DNA of 64,000 bases from Novosphingobium guangzhouense (GTDB lineage Bacteria > Pseudomonadota > Alphaproteobacteria > Sphingomonadales > Sphingomonadaceae), in NCBI RefSeq assembly GCF_002896965.1, contig NZ_LYMM01000062.1, positions 183,479-247,478 on the forward strand, read 5' to 3'. The notes under the pieces are model-generated. The model had not been told where the DNA came from, did no database searches, and worked only from the letters and a program-made list of their open reading frames with translations. Below are positions 35,212-44,343 of this stretch, piece by piece; within the stretch, counting starts at the first letter, position 1, and each line of letters opens with the position of its first letter. The position numbers were made by a program, and so were the translations under genes.

Positions 35212-36192
35212 ATGACACCCCCAGAATATACCTATCCGGCAGGCGCTCTCGCCTTTCCGCATCGCGGCCTCACGGGCATCGCAGGGCTTGCCCCGCACCA
35301 GATCTGGTTCCTGCTCGACGAGGCGGAACAGTGGGTCGAGATGAACCGGGGCGCGCAAAAGCGGGTCGAACTGCTCTCCGGCCTCACCATCATCAACGCC
35401 TTCTTCGAAAACTCGACGCGCACGCTGCTGAGCTTCGAGATCGCGGGCAAGCGCCTGGGCGCGGACGTGGTGAACATGGCCGTCGCCACGTCCAGCGTGA
35501 AGAAGGGCGAAACGCTGATAGACACGGCGATGACGCTCAATTCGATGCGCGCCGACGCCATCGTCATCCGCCATGCCTCCTCGGGCGCGGTGCAGCTGAT
35601 CGCCGACAAGGTGGACTGCCCGGTGCTCAACGCCGGGGACGGTCAGCACGAACACCCGACGCAGGCGTTGCTGGATGCACTGACGATCCGGCAGGCCAAG
35701 CGCGCCTTCAATGGTCTGCGCGTTACGATCTGCGGCGATATCCTGCACAGCCGCGTTGCGCGCTCCAACATCCTTTGCCTTGCCTCGCTGGGCGCCGAAG
35801 TGCGCGTCTGCGCGCCGCCTGCGCTGATGCCCGCCGATATCGAGCAGATGGGCGTAACGGTATTCCATGACTTCGACGCGGCGCTGAAGGGCGCGGACGT
35901 GGTGATGATGCTGCGCCTGCAGATGGAACGCATGGAAGGCCAGTTCATCCCCTCTCCGCGCGAATATCGCCACCTTTACGGCCTGACGCTCGACCGGCTG
36001 GAACTGGCCGAATCGAACGCGCTGGTCATGCACCCCGGCCCGATGAACCGCGGCATCGAGATCGACAGCAACGTGGCCGACCACGTGGAGCGTTCGATGA
36101 TCACCACGCAGGTGGAAATGGGCGTGGCGATCCGCATGGCCTGCCTTGACGTCCTCACCCGAAAAGGCCGCAAGATGGAGGGCTGGGCATGA
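35212..36192 (+). CDS. pyrB: Aspartate carbamoyltransferase catalytic subunit
   Basis: 326 residues. The carbamoyl-phosphate site is FFENSTRTLLSFEIAGKRLG; HPTQALLDALTI and MHPGPMNRGIEI complete the active site. It makes N-carbamoyl-L-aspartate, the second step of pyrimidine synthesis. No pyrI is present. It overlaps the downstream dihydroorotase-like gene by 4 bases, the arrangement seen for ATCases that need an inactive dihydroorotase partner. The frame is open upstream, but ATG 35212 matches the family start. Confidence 0.96.
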   Translation: MTPPEYTYPAGALAFPHRGLTGIAGLAPHQIWFLLDEAEQWVEMNRGAQKRVELLSGLTIINAFFENSTRTLLSFEIAGKRLGADVVNMAVATSSVKKGETLIDTAMTLNSMRADAIVIRHASSGAVQLIADKVDCPVLNAGDGQHEHPTQALLDALTIRQAKRAFNGLRVTICGDILHSRVARSNILCLASLGAEVRVCAPPALMPADIEQMGVTVFHDFDAALKGADVVMMLRLQMERMEGQFIPSPREYRHLYGLTLDRLELAESNALVMHPGPMNRGIEIDSNVADHVERSMITTQVEMGVAIRMACLDVLTRKGRKMEGWA

Positions 36193-37442
36193 GCATTCAC
36201 GCACCCCTTACCGTCACCGGCGGCCGCCTGCTGCTTCCCGATGGCACGCTTGAATTCGGCGCGGTGCGCTGTGAGGGCGGGTTCATCACCGCCATCGGCG
36301 CGGATGTGGCCCCGCAGGAGGGCGATACCGTGCATGACGCGCGCGGCCAGATCGTCGCCCCCGGCCTCGTGGACATCGGCGTTTTCGCGATCGACAAGCC
36401 CGCTTTCCACTTCGGCGGCATTACCCGCGCAGGGCTGATGCCCGACCAGAACCCGCCGCTGGACGTGCCCGCCCGCGTGCGCTTCGCGGCGCAGTCGGGC
36501 AAGCCGGACTTCTGGGTCCACCCGCTCGCCGCCGCGACGCAGGGGCTGGAGGGCAAGTCCCTCGCCGAGATCGCGATGATGCGCGATGCCGGCGCGCGCG
36601 CGGTCTGCACCGGACGGCGCTGGATCGGCGATTCGGGCACGATGCTGCGACTGCTGCAGTATACCGGGATGCTGGGCATGGTCGTCATCGCCCATGCCGA
36701 GGATGCCGGAATCGTCGGCAATGCCGTCGCCACCGCAGGCGAGATGGCCACCCGCCTCGGCCTGCCCAGCGCGCCCGCACAGGCAGAGGCGCTGGCGATC
36801 GCCCGCGATATCGCTTTGGCAGAGATGGCAAATGCCGCGATCCATTTCCGCAACGTGACGACTGCCGCCGGCCTTGAACTGGTGCGAGCCGCCAAGGCGC
36901 GGGGCCTGAAGGTGACGGCAGGCGTCAGCCCCGCCTATTTCATGCTTTCCGACCTTGCGATCGGCGCCTTCCGCACCTTCACCCACCTCTCCCCCGCGCT
37001 GCGCTGCGAGGCGGACCGGCGCGCTGTGGTCGCCGCGATCGGAGACGGCACCATCGATGTCATCGCATCGGGCCACGACCCGCGCGGACCGGAAGACAAG
37101 CGCCTGCCGTTCAGCGATTCGGCGCCGGGCATGGCAGGTGCGGAAACGCTGCTCCCGCTGACCCTCAGCCTCGTGCGCGACGGCGTGATCGACATGGCCC
37201 GTGCCTTCGATCTGATCGCGGGCAATCCGGCGAAGCTGCTGGGCGTGAACGCGGGCTGCCTGACGGTCGGCGCCGAGGCCGACATCGCAGTGCTCGATCC
37301 CGAACGGCCGTGGATCGTCAATTCGGACAAGATGGCCGCCGCCGCAGGCAATACCCCGTTCGACCGCCAGCCCGTTCAGGGCCGCGTCCTTGCACTGTTC
37401 AAGGGCGGCGTCGCGGTGCGCATGAAGAAAGTCGGCGGGTAA
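36189..37442 (+). CDS. Dihydroorotase-like protein lacking catalytic residues (PyrX-type)
   Basis: 417 residues with the amidohydrolase fold of class I dihydroorotase, but the metal-binding HxH after GLVD is replaced (VDIGVF, G64 and F66). The HH of the TPHHL motif is replaced in VSPAYFMLSD, and the catalytic Asp of the TDHAP motif is lost in IASGHDPRG. HAED and the general fold (VDIGVFAIDKPAFHFGG, LLPLTLSLV) remain. Pseudomonas has an inactive homologue required structurally by its aspartate carbamoyltransferase. The 4-base overlap with pyrB supports the same job here. An active pyrC should exist elsewhere. Confidence 0.88.
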   Translation: MSIHAPLTVTGGRLLLPDGTLEFGAVRCEGGFITAIGADVAPQEGDTVHDARGQIVAPGLVDIGVFAIDKPAFHFGGITRAGLMPDQNPPLDVPARVRFAAQSGKPDFWVHPLAAATQGLEGKSLAEIAMMRDAGARAVCTGRRWIGDSGTMLRLLQYTGMLGMVVIAHAEDAGIVGNAVATAGEMATRLGLPSAPAQAEALAIARDIALAEMANAAIHFRNVTTAAGLELVRAAKARGLKVTAGVSPAYFMLSDLAIGAFRTFTHLSPALRCEADRRAVVAAIGDGTIDVIASGHDPRGPEDKRLPFSDSAPGMAGAETLLPLTLSLVRDGVIDMARAFDLIAGNPAKLLGVNAGCLTVGAEADIAVLDPERPWIVNSDKMAAAAGNTPFDRQPVQGRVLALFKGGVAVRMKKVGG

Positions 37443-37493
37443 GGGGCCGACAGTCGTATCGTCCCGGACCTGAGCCGGGACGATGCGGCGTGA

Positions 37494-38834
37494 TCAGCGG
37501 CTCGCCAGCATCGGCCTGCCATGCGGCGCGACCGTACCCGGCAGCGCGCGGCCGTCTTCGTAAGCAAGGCATTCGCCCCCCCGACCCTTTACAGTCGAGC
37601 ACAGCGACTGCGCAGGTCCGCGCGCGAAGCCTTCGGCGGCCACACGGTAATAGCGGCGGCCATTGACGTCAGCCTCGGTGATGCGCAGCGCATGGTCGCG
37701 CAGCGACGGATCGCGACGCTGGAAGATCGTCCAGGCGCGCCTGGCGCCTTCCATCGTGCTGAATGAGCCCAGCTGCACCAGATGGCTGCCCGTCTGCACG
37801 GGCGAGGCGACTTTGGGGGCAGCCTTGGCAACGGCCTTCACGGGCTGCGGCTGCGGCTTCTGCACCCGCGCGATGCTGCCCGCGAAGGCGCGCTCGATCG
37901 AACGACGCGGCGCTTCTTCCTGCATCGCGGGAGCCGGAACGACGGGATCCGGAACAACCGGCGTCACCGCTTCGGCAAGGACCGGGGCGGCAGCGGGGGT
38001 CGAAGCGGCTTCCTCTACCGCCGGAAGTTCGGCAAGCGGCGCAACCGGCTCAGCCGCTGCCATCATCGCGCGCGGGGTATGATCGATACCGTTCAGCGCC
38101 AGTGCGGCAGGCTGCCCCTGATCGGCACGCAGCGGCGTGCCCAACAGCCCGGCCACGCGGGCGCGGCCCTGCTGCGCGCCGGCCTTGCTTGCCCAGTCCT
38201 GCAAGCGTGCGTCCAGTTCCTCGCCCGTCACATCCTGCGACGCAACCACCCGCGCTTCGGCCCAGCGACCGTCAAGCGCATAGGCATAAGCCAGGTTCTG
38301 GCGCGTCTTTGCGGTGTTTTCACCCTTGCGCACGGCCTGCGAAAGCACTTCCACGCCCTGCGCGGGCTGGCCGGCCAATGCCACGGCAAGGCCGTAGTCT
38401 CCCGCCGGAAGCCTGTCTGCAAAGCGCTGCAGCACATCCAGCGCCTCGGCCTGGCGGCCCGAACCGATGTAGGCCAGCGCCAGGCTAAGGCCCGTGCGCG
38501 GGCTGCGATCGCCCAGCGCCAGCGCATCTTCGAATGTCGTCGCGGCCGAATCGAAGCGTCCCGCGGCGAGGTAGCCCTGCGCCAGCGCAGCGCGCGCAGC
38601 CATGTCGCGCGGGGACTTCGCCACGCGGGCCTCGACCCTGGCCAGCGCCGTATCGTTCACGCCTTCGCCGATCCCGGCGACCTGTCCCGCAGGCACGCGC
38701 CCGACGCCGGTTCCGCCGCCAGTGCTGGCAACGCCGTGCTGCCCGCCCGCGCATCCGGCAAGCAGGGCTGCGACCATGGCCGAACACAAAGTGAAGCCCG
38801 CATTACGGGCGCTGCTGCTGTGGCGGTTCTTCAT
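37494..38834 (-). CDS. SPOR-domain lipoprotein with TPR repeats
   Basis: 446 residues. The N-terminus ends in a lipobox (VAALLAGCAGG), giving a lipidated Cys. Residues 75-250 are TPR-like (AARAALAQGYLAAGRFDSAATTFEDALALG and repeats), a Pro/Ala-rich linker follows, and a SPOR domain closes the protein (GSHLVQLGSFSTMEGARRAWTIFQRRDPSLRDH). SPOR domains bind denuded glycan at the division septum. It follows the ParA gene by 19 bp on the same strand, so the two probably act together or share a transcript. Confidence 0.85.
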   Translation of the reverse strand: MKNRHSSSARNAGFTLCSAMVAALLAGCAGGQHGVASTGGGTGVGRVPAGQVAGIGEGVNDTALARVEARVAKSPRDMAARAALAQGYLAAGRFDSAATTFEDALALGDRSPRTGLSLALAYIGSGRQAEALDVLQRFADRLPAGDYGLAVALAGQPAQGVEVLSQAVRKGENTAKTRQNLAYAYALDGRWAEARVVASQDVTGEELDARLQDWASKAGAQQGRARVAGLLGTPLRADQGQPAALALNGIDHTPRAMMAAAEPVAPLAELPAVEEAASTPAAAPVLAEAVTPVVPDPVVPAPAMQEEAPRRSIERAFAGSIARVQKPQPQPVKAVAKAAPKVASPVQTGSHLVQLGSFSTMEGARRAWTIFQRRDPSLRDHALRITEADVNGRRYYRVAAEGFARGPAQSLCSTVKGRGGECLAYEDGRALPGTVAPHGRPMLASR

Positions 38835-38853
38835 GTTTCGCGTACCTTCTGGA

Positions 38854-39585
38854 TCAGGCCGGAACCCGGCGGCCGAAGCCACCGACCGGACGCAGCACGC
38901 CTCCCTGCGCCGGGGCGTGCGGAGACTGCCCCGCAGCCGGTGCGGCGAAGATCGTGCGGCGGAAATTCTTTTCGAGGCGGTCGGCCACATAGGCCCACAA
39001 CGCGGCCATCTCGGCGGCGGAGCGACCGCTGGGGTCGATCTCCATGACGGTGCGGCCATCGATCATCGACGCCGCGAAATCGGTGCGCTGGTGGACCGTG
39101 ACGGGGGCGACAGTGCCGTGCTGCGACAGCGCAACGGCTGCTTCCGCCGTGATCCGCGCCTTTGGCGTCGCGCCGTTGACGACGAAGACCAGCGGTTTGC
39201 CCGACCGCTCGCACAGGTCGACGGTTGCACCCACCGCACGCAGATCGTGCGGGCTGGGCCGGGTCGGAATGACGATGAGTTCGGCCACGGCAATGACGCT
39301 CTGGATGGCCAGCGTGATCGCAGGCGGCGTGTCGATCACGGCCAGCCTGAAGCCCTGTTCGCGCAGCAATTGCAGGTCGGCGGCAAGGCGCGCCACGGTA
39401 GTGCGGGCGAATGCGGGCGTATCCGCCTCGCGCTCGTTCCACCAGTCGGAAAGGGAGCCTTGCGGGTCGATGTCGATCAGCACCACCGGCCCGGCTCCGG
39501 CGCGCTGCGCCTCCACGGCAAGGTGCCCGGACAGCGTGGTCTTGCCAGATCCGCCCTTCTGCGATGCCAAAGCCAAAACGCGCAA
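38854..39585 (-). CDS. ParA/MinD family ATPase
   Basis: About 243 residues from TTG 39585, with GGGGAA 6 bases upstream; ATG 39624 is an alternative. Deviant Walker A is ASQKGGSGKTTL, switch I is DIDPQGSLSDWW, and switch II is AVIDTPPAI. It is a chromosomal orphan: no ParB or parS is seen nearby. Family members position chromosomes, septa or protein clusters by gradients on the nucleoid. The C-terminal tail is Pro/Gly-rich. The neighbouring SPOR proteins hint at a cell-envelope or division role. Confidence 0.87.
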   Translation of the reverse strand: MRVLALASQKGGSGKTTLSGHLAVEAQRAGAGPVVLIDIDPQGSLSDWWNEREADTPAFARTTVARLAADLQLLREQGFRLAVIDTPPAITLAIQSVIAVAELIVIPTRPSPHDLRAVGATVDLCERSGKPLVFVVNGATPKARITAEAAVALSQHGTVAPVTVHQRTDFAASMIDGRTVMEIDPSGRSAAEMAALWAYVADRLEKNFRRTIFAAPAAGQSPHAPAQGGVLRPVGGFGRRVPA

Positions 39586-39851
39586 AACCGATTCCCCAAT
39601 ATGCCGCCGATATGCGGCCAACATGCCCTTGGGCGCATCGCCCGGCACTGGCCGCTTCGGACCGCCCACATCGGACAAGTGCCTGAGCGTTCCTAATTTA
39701 CGGTTAATTGCTTAGTCGCGCAGACAAGGCCGCTCCTGCGCCTTCAGCATCCGGATTTACCGTCCACGGCGCGTTAACTCTTTGCGGTTACCCCGATCCG
39801 TGGTTCATGGATCATGAGCCTTCGACGGGGCAGCACCGGAAAGCCGACAAC

Positions 39852-40877
39852 GTGAGCAAGATTCTCCCGATACTGACTGCGGCCGTGATCGCATTCGCCC
39901 TGCCTGCGTGGGCGGGGGTCCAAGCTGCGCCCGCAGCCGGGACAAGCGTCAAGGACGGCGTCGATGCATGGTCCGCCGGGAATTATGACGGCGCCGTGCG
40001 CATCTGGCAGCCGCTGGCCGACCGGGGCGATCCCGACGCGCAGTTCAATCTGGCGCAGGCGTACAAGCTGGGCCGCGGAGAGCCGCTTGACCTCTCCCGC
40101 GCAGAGGCGCTTTACGGCATGGCCGCAGCGAAGGGCCATGTTCAGGCCGCCGATGCCTATGGCCTGCTGCTGTTCCAGCGCGGAGAGCGCCAGCGCGCCC
40201 TGCCCTATATCCGCAATTCCGCCGCGCGCGGCGATCCGCGCGCGCAGTACATCCTGGGCGTCGCTCACTTCAACGGTGACCTGGTGCCCAAGGACTGGGT
40301 GCGGGCCTATGCCCTTGCCAGCCTTGCAAGGCAGGCCGGATTGCCACAGGCGACCAGCGCTCTGGAGCAGATGGACCGCAGCATCCCGCTGGAAGACCGC
40401 CAGAAGAGCGTGGTCCTTGCCCAGCAGCTCGCGGCCGAAACACAGGCCAACCGCCAGCAGTTGACGGCCTCCAGCGAATTGGGGACGCACGCACCGATTG
40501 CGGTGGCAAGTAACGCGCCGCCCCCGGCACGCCCGGCAGCGGCCAAGCCGGAGCCGCAAACTTCGCCTGCGCCTGCTCCCGCTCCCGTGTCCAAGCCCCA
40601 ACCGGCGCCGGCGGCCAAACCTGCAACGGCACCCCGGCCCGTCACTTCCGGCCCCTGGCGCGTGCAACTTGGCGCGTTCGGCGTTGCGGGCAATGCCGAA
40701 GCCCTGTGGGGCAAGATCAAGGGACGCCCTGAACTGGCGGGCCATCCGCGCGCGCTGGTGCCTGCGGGCAAGCTGACCAAGCTGCAGGCCACCGGATTCG
40801 CTTCGAAGGCGGACGCCGATGCCGCCTGCGCCCGCCTGACCGCCGGTGGCTTCGGGTGCCTGCCAAGCAGGGACTGA
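39852..40877 (+). CDS. Exported Sel1/TPR-repeat protein with SPOR domain
   Basis: 341 residues from GTG 39852, preceded by GGAAAG. A signal peptide ends FALPAWAGVQA. Sel1-like repeats follow (IWQPLADRGDPDAQFNLAQAYKLGRG; AEALYGMAAAKGHVQAADAYGLLL; NSAARGDPRAQYILGVAHFNGD), then a Pro/Ala-rich linker, then a SPOR domain (GPWRVQLGAFGVAGNAEALWGKI). By family it binds septal peptidoglycan in the periplasm. An in-frame ATG at 39807 is less likely. Its end overlaps the DUF418 gene by 22 bp. Confidence 0.82.
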   Translation: MSKILPILTAAVIAFALPAWAGVQAAPAAGTSVKDGVDAWSAGNYDGAVRIWQPLADRGDPDAQFNLAQAYKLGRGEPLDLSRAEALYGMAAAKGHVQAADAYGLLLFQRGERQRALPYIRNSAARGDPRAQYILGVAHFNGDLVPKDWVRAYALASLARQAGLPQATSALEQMDRSIPLEDRQKSVVLAQQLAAETQANRQQLTASSELGTHAPIAVASNAPPPARPAAAKPEPQTSPAPAPAPVSKPQPAPAAKPATAPRPVTSGPWRVQLGAFGVAGNAEALWGKIKGRPELAGHPRALVPAGKLTKLQATGFASKADADAACARLTAGGFGCLPSRD

Positions 40878-42139
40878 CCCTCGACACCCTCTCGCAAGAG
40901 GAAGACGCCTGCGCCGCCGTCCCGGCGCGGCTGGATACGCTTGACCTGATACGCGGCGTCGCCGTGCTTGGCATCCTTGCCATCAACATCGCCGGATTCG
41001 CCGGGCCGATGATAGGCACGACCACGCCCAATCTGCCCCATCCCGCTGCTCCGGTGGACGAAGCGGCATGGGCCTTCGGGCTCCTTGTCTTCGAAGGGAA
41101 GATGCGCGCCCTGTTCACGCTGCTGTTCGGCGCGGGGCTGGTGCTGTTCCACGAACGCGCGGAGGCGGCCGATCGCGATGCCGACCAACTGCAGCTGCGG
41201 CGGCTCGGCTGGCTGCTGCTGCTGGGTATCGCCCACTATCTGCTGCTGTGGTGGGGCGATATCCTGTTCCTCTACGCGGCCTGCGGCATCGCCGCGCTGC
41301 TGATGCGCCCGCTGAGCGACCGCATGCTGCTGTGGACCGCATTGGCGCTGTATTACGCGTGGCATATCTGGGGCATGTTCGATGCCGCTACCGCCATCGA
41401 CGCAGAGCATGCCCTGCGCGATGGCGTGGCCAGTGCGGAACAGTTGCAACTGGTGGCCGAGCGCATCCAGCCTATGCTCGACTGGGCCGCGCAGGAAATG
41501 CGCGAGGCCAAGCTGGGCTGGCTGGACCTGCTGTGCGTGAAACTGACGGAACGGCCCTTGTGGCAGATCCAGATGGTATCCGGCGCCTTTTCCGAAACAC
41601 TGCCTCTGATGCTGATCGGCATGGTGCTCTACCGTTCGGGGTTCTTCGATGGTCGCCTGCCGCGCAGGCGCCTGATCGAAGTATCGCTTGCCTGCACGTT
41701 TGCCGGAACGACGCTGACGGCGATGTTCCTGGGCTGGGCATGGCCGCGCCACTTCCCCCCCGTTGCCATGCACGCCGCGCTGGTCTGGGGCATGGCCATG
41801 CCTCACGTACTGGGCGGGATCGGTTATGCCGGGCTGCTGGTGCTTGTCACCCCGCGCCTCGCCCCGACCCGACTAGGCCGCCATCTGACCGCGGCCGGAC
41901 GCATGGCCTTCAGCAATTACATCGCAACCAGTCTGGTCATGACCTTCGTGTTCTATGGCTGGGGCCTTGGGCTCTACGGAGAAGTGCCGCCCGCCCGGCA
42001 ATGGCTCTTCGTGCTTGGCGGCTGGGCACTGATGCTGGCGTGGAGCCCGATCTGGCTGCGCCATTTCCGGCGTGGCCCGCTGGAATGGCTCTGGCGGTCG
42101 CTGGTGGAGCACCGCCTGCTGAACAATCGCATAGCCTGA
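40856..42139 (+). CDS. DUF418 domain-containing membrane protein
   Basis: 427 residues with about ten hydrophobic helices, including RLDTLDLIRGVAVLGILAINIAGFAG near the start (typical DUF418/YeiB opening), and a C-terminal DUF418 block (RMAFSNYIATSLVMTFVFYGWGLGLYGEV; MLAWSPIWLRHFRRGPLEWLWRSL). YeiB-type proteins are thought to be acyltransferase-like or transport-related, but no activity is established. GTG 40856 lies inside the end of the previous gene, suggesting coupled translation. Confidence 0.88.
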   Translation: MPAKQGLTLDTLSQEEDACAAVPARLDTLDLIRGVAVLGILAINIAGFAGPMIGTTTPNLPHPAAPVDEAAWAFGLLVFEGKMRALFTLLFGAGLVLFHERAEAADRDADQLQLRRLGWLLLLGIAHYLLLWWGDILFLYAACGIAALLMRPLSDRMLLWTALALYYAWHIWGMFDAATAIDAEHALRDGVASAEQLQLVAERIQPMLDWAAQEMREAKLGWLDLLCVKLTERPLWQIQMVSGAFSETLPLMLIGMVLYRSGFFDGRLPRRRLIEVSLACTFAGTTLTAMFLGWAWPRHFPPVAMHAALVWGMAMPHVLGGIGYAGLLVLVTPRLAPTRLGRHLTAAGRMAFSNYIATSLVMTFVFYGWGLGLYGEVPPARQWLFVLGGWALMLAWSPIWLRHFRRGPLEWLWRSLVEHRLLNNRIA

Positions 42140-42152
42140 TGCATTTTCGCTA

Positions 42153-42180
42153 TTGCGATCCATTCGCACTCGCATATATT
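42153..42180 (+). promoter_or_regulatory. Candidate Fur-type operator and promoter of bfd
   Basis: Inverted repeat TTGCGA-TCCA-TTCGCA-like (42153-42168) overlaps a possible -35 (TTGCGA) with TATATT 16 bases downstream as -10 (42175-42180). Similar TGCGAAT/ATTCGCA dyads are common Fur-type sites in alphaproteobacteria. It is 26 bp before the bfd start. Confidence 0.4.
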
Positions 42181-42205
42181 GAGCGACAGAACAAAGGATT
42201 CGCTC

Positions 42206-42400
42206 ATGTACGTGTGCATCTGCAATGCCATCCGAGAGACCGAGCTTCGCTGCGCGGCCCGCCGTTGTCGCGGCAGCGCCGAAGCGATCTACGGTTCGCT
42301 CGGCCGGACGCCGCAGTGCCGCCAGTGCCTGGACGATGCCGAAGACATCATCGCTGACGAACTGTCGTCCGCCGGAATGGGAATCGCTGCCGCCGCCTGA
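42206..42400 (+). CDS. bfd: Bacterioferritin-associated ferredoxin
   Basis: 64 residues with the BFD-like [2Fe-2S] ligand set CxC near the N-terminus (YVCICNAI) and CxxC later (TPQCRQCLDDA). AAGGA lies 7 bases before the ATG. It reduces bacterioferritin so that stored iron can be released. It is followed 74 bp later by bfr, its partner. Confidence 0.93.
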   Translation: MYVCICNAIRETELRCAARRCRGSAEAIYGSLGRTPQCRQCLDDAEDIIADELSSAGMGIAAAA

Positions 42401-42474
42401 ACTTCATGACCTGACTTGCCCTGACCATCATTGCCGATTATAGGCCGCGGCTCCAGCATAGGAGTTTCCGCGCG

Positions 42475-42963
42475 ATGAAGGGCGACCTCAAGGTTATCGA
42501 GTTTCTGAACAAGGCGCTGTTCAACGAGCTCACCGCAATCAACCAGTACTGGCTGCATTACCGCATGCTCGACAACTGGGGCATCAAGAAGCTTGCCGAG
42601 TACGAGCGCCACGAATCGATCGACGAGATGAAGCACGCCGACGTGCTGGCGGATCGCATTCTCTATCTCGACGGCCTTCCCAACTTCCAGAACCTGGGCA
42701 AGCTGCGCGTAGGCGAAACGGTCGAGGAAATCCTCAAGGCCGACCTCGCGCTCGAATACGATGCGATCCCGATGCTCAAGGAAGCCATCGCGCACTGCGA
42801 AACCGTGCGTGACTTCGTCAGCCGCGAAATCTTCGCGCGCATCCTCGAAAGCGAGGAAGAGCACGTCGATTTCCTGGAAAAGCAGTTCGACATGATCGAA
42901 CGCATGGGCATCCAGAACTACTGCCAGTTGCAGAGCAAGCCGGCCGGCGAATCGGAATCCTGA
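42475..42963 (+). CDS. bfr: Bacterioferritin
   Basis: 162 residues, the normal length. Ferroxidase ligands E18, E51, H54, E94, E127 and H130 are all present, and the haem ligand is M52 (IDEMKHADV). It forms a 24-subunit shell storing ferric mineral in the cytoplasm. It is the second gene of the bfd-bfr unit and probably shares the Fur-type promoter upstream of bfd. Confidence 0.97.
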   Translation: MKGDLKVIEFLNKALFNELTAINQYWLHYRMLDNWGIKKLAEYERHESIDEMKHADVLADRILYLDGLPNFQNLGKLRVGETVEEILKADLALEYDAIPMLKEAIAHCETVRDFVSREIFARILESEEEHVDFLEKQFDMIERMGIQNYCQLQSKPAGESES

Positions 42964-42981
42964 TTCCAGGCATCTGATCTG

Positions 42982-43023
42982 AGGACGGCGGCGGCCATCA
43001 GGCACGACGCCGTCCTTGCTTTA
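42982..43023 (+). terminator. bfr terminator
   Basis: Stem AGGACGGCG/CGCCGTCCT (42982-42990 with 43009-43017) followed by TTGCTTT, 19 bp past the bfr stop. Confidence 0.7.
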
Positions 43024-43032
43024 AAACGCCAA

Positions 43033-43070
43033 ACGACCCGGACGGCCCAATGCCGCTTCCGGGTCGTTTT
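43033..43070. terminator. Second hairpin after bfr
   Basis: Stem ACGACCCGGA/TCCGGGTCGT (43033-43042 with 43058-43067) with a 15-base loop and TTT tail. Probably a backup terminator. Confidence 0.5.
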
Positions 43071-43171
43071 GCGTGGCGCGCGATCACATCGGGAATAGCC
43101 TGCACGGGAACCGCCTCCGCCGCCATCGTTTATTGGCTGGCAGGAGCGGCTTTGCGTAGTAAGGGGGCTGA

Positions 43172-44326
43172 ATGGGATCTGACGAAAAGCGTGGGTTACA
43201 GACAGAGGACATCGGCTTTGCCGTCCTCGTCGTGCTTATTTCTCTGGCTGCGGCCTATCTGCTTGCCCCGTATTTCGGCGCCGTCCTGTGGGGCGTGGTC
43301 GCCGCGATCATGTTCCAGCCGCTGACCGCGCAGCTTGCCGAACGCATGGACGGACGGCGCAACCTTGCCGCATCGATCGTACTGTTCGGGCTGATCGCGC
43401 TTTTCGTGGTGCCCACGATCCTGCTGGGTATAAGCATCGTCAACGAAGCCACGGTGCTCTACCAGAAGATCACCAGCGGCCAGATCGACTTCGGACGCAT
43501 CGTCCAGCAGGTGCAGGGCGCCCTGCCCTCAAGCGTGCGCCGTCTGGTGTCCGAATACGGGCTCAACGATTTCGAGGAAATCCGCCGCCAGTTCGGCTCC
43601 AGCATCACCAGCGGGCTGCAGACGGTTGCAGGGCGGGTGCTTTCGGTCGGCCAGGGCGCGCTCAGTTTCGTCGCGGCGCTCGGCGTCATGCTCTACCTCA
43701 GCTACTTCCTGCTGCGCGACGGTGACCGTTACGGCGAGATGGTCCGCACCAGCCTGCCGCTTCATGCCGACACGCGCGATTCGCTGATCCAGAACTTCCT
43801 GCTGGTCGTGCGCGCGACGATGCGCGGCACCGTGGTGGTCGCCGTGGTTCAGGGCCTTCTGGGCGGTATCCTGTTCTCGGCGCTGGGTATCGAGGGCGCG
43901 GTGATCTGGGGCGTCCTGATGGGCTTCTTCTCGCTGCTGCCCGCCGTCGGCACCGGCATCATCTGGGTGCCCGTGGCGATCTACCTGTTCGCTGCCGGCA
44001 ACATGATGCACGCCGGAATCGTGGTGTTCTGCGGCGTCTTCATCATCGGCATGGTCGATAACGTGCTGCGCCCGATCCTCGTCGGCCGCGACACCCGCCT
44101 GCCCGACTTCGTGGTGCTGATCGCCACGCTTTCGGGCCTGGAACTTTTCGGCCTCAACGGCTTCATCATCGGGCCTGTGATCGCCGCCCTGTTCATCGCC
44201 GTGTGGAACCAGCACCGCGACCGCAGGAAGGCCAAGACCGAGGTAGCAGAAGGCTCGCCCGTCCCGGTCCAGACAGAGGCCGGTGCGGCAAAGGCCGCAG
44301 AGGAAGCGGTGGCCCACCCTTCCTGA
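43172..44326 (+). CDS. AI-2E family transporter
   Basis: 384 residues, about eight membrane helices, with the family features FAVLVVLISLAAAYLLAPYFG at the start, a long soluble loop (residues 85-160), and the conserved block GILFSALGIEGAVIWGVLMGFFSLLPAVGTGIIWVP followed by FIIGMVDNVLRPILVG. Despite the name (from TqsA), most members transport unknown substrates or Na+. AGGGGG lies 5 bases before the ATG. Confidence 0.92.
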   Translation: MGSDEKRGLQTEDIGFAVLVVLISLAAAYLLAPYFGAVLWGVVAAIMFQPLTAQLAERMDGRRNLAASIVLFGLIALFVVPTILLGISIVNEATVLYQKITSGQIDFGRIVQQVQGALPSSVRRLVSEYGLNDFEEIRRQFGSSITSGLQTVAGRVLSVGQGALSFVAALGVMLYLSYFLLRDGDRYGEMVRTSLPLHADTRDSLIQNFLLVVRATMRGTVVVAVVQGLLGGILFSALGIEGAVIWGVLMGFFSLLPAVGTGIIWVPVAIYLFAAGNMMHAGIVVFCGVFIIGMVDNVLRPILVGRDTRLPDFVVLIATLSGLELFGLNGFIIGPVIAALFIAVWNQHRDRRKAKTEVAEGSPVPVQTEAGAAKAAEEAVAHPS

Positions 44327-44343
44327 CCGCGCCCGCCGACATG

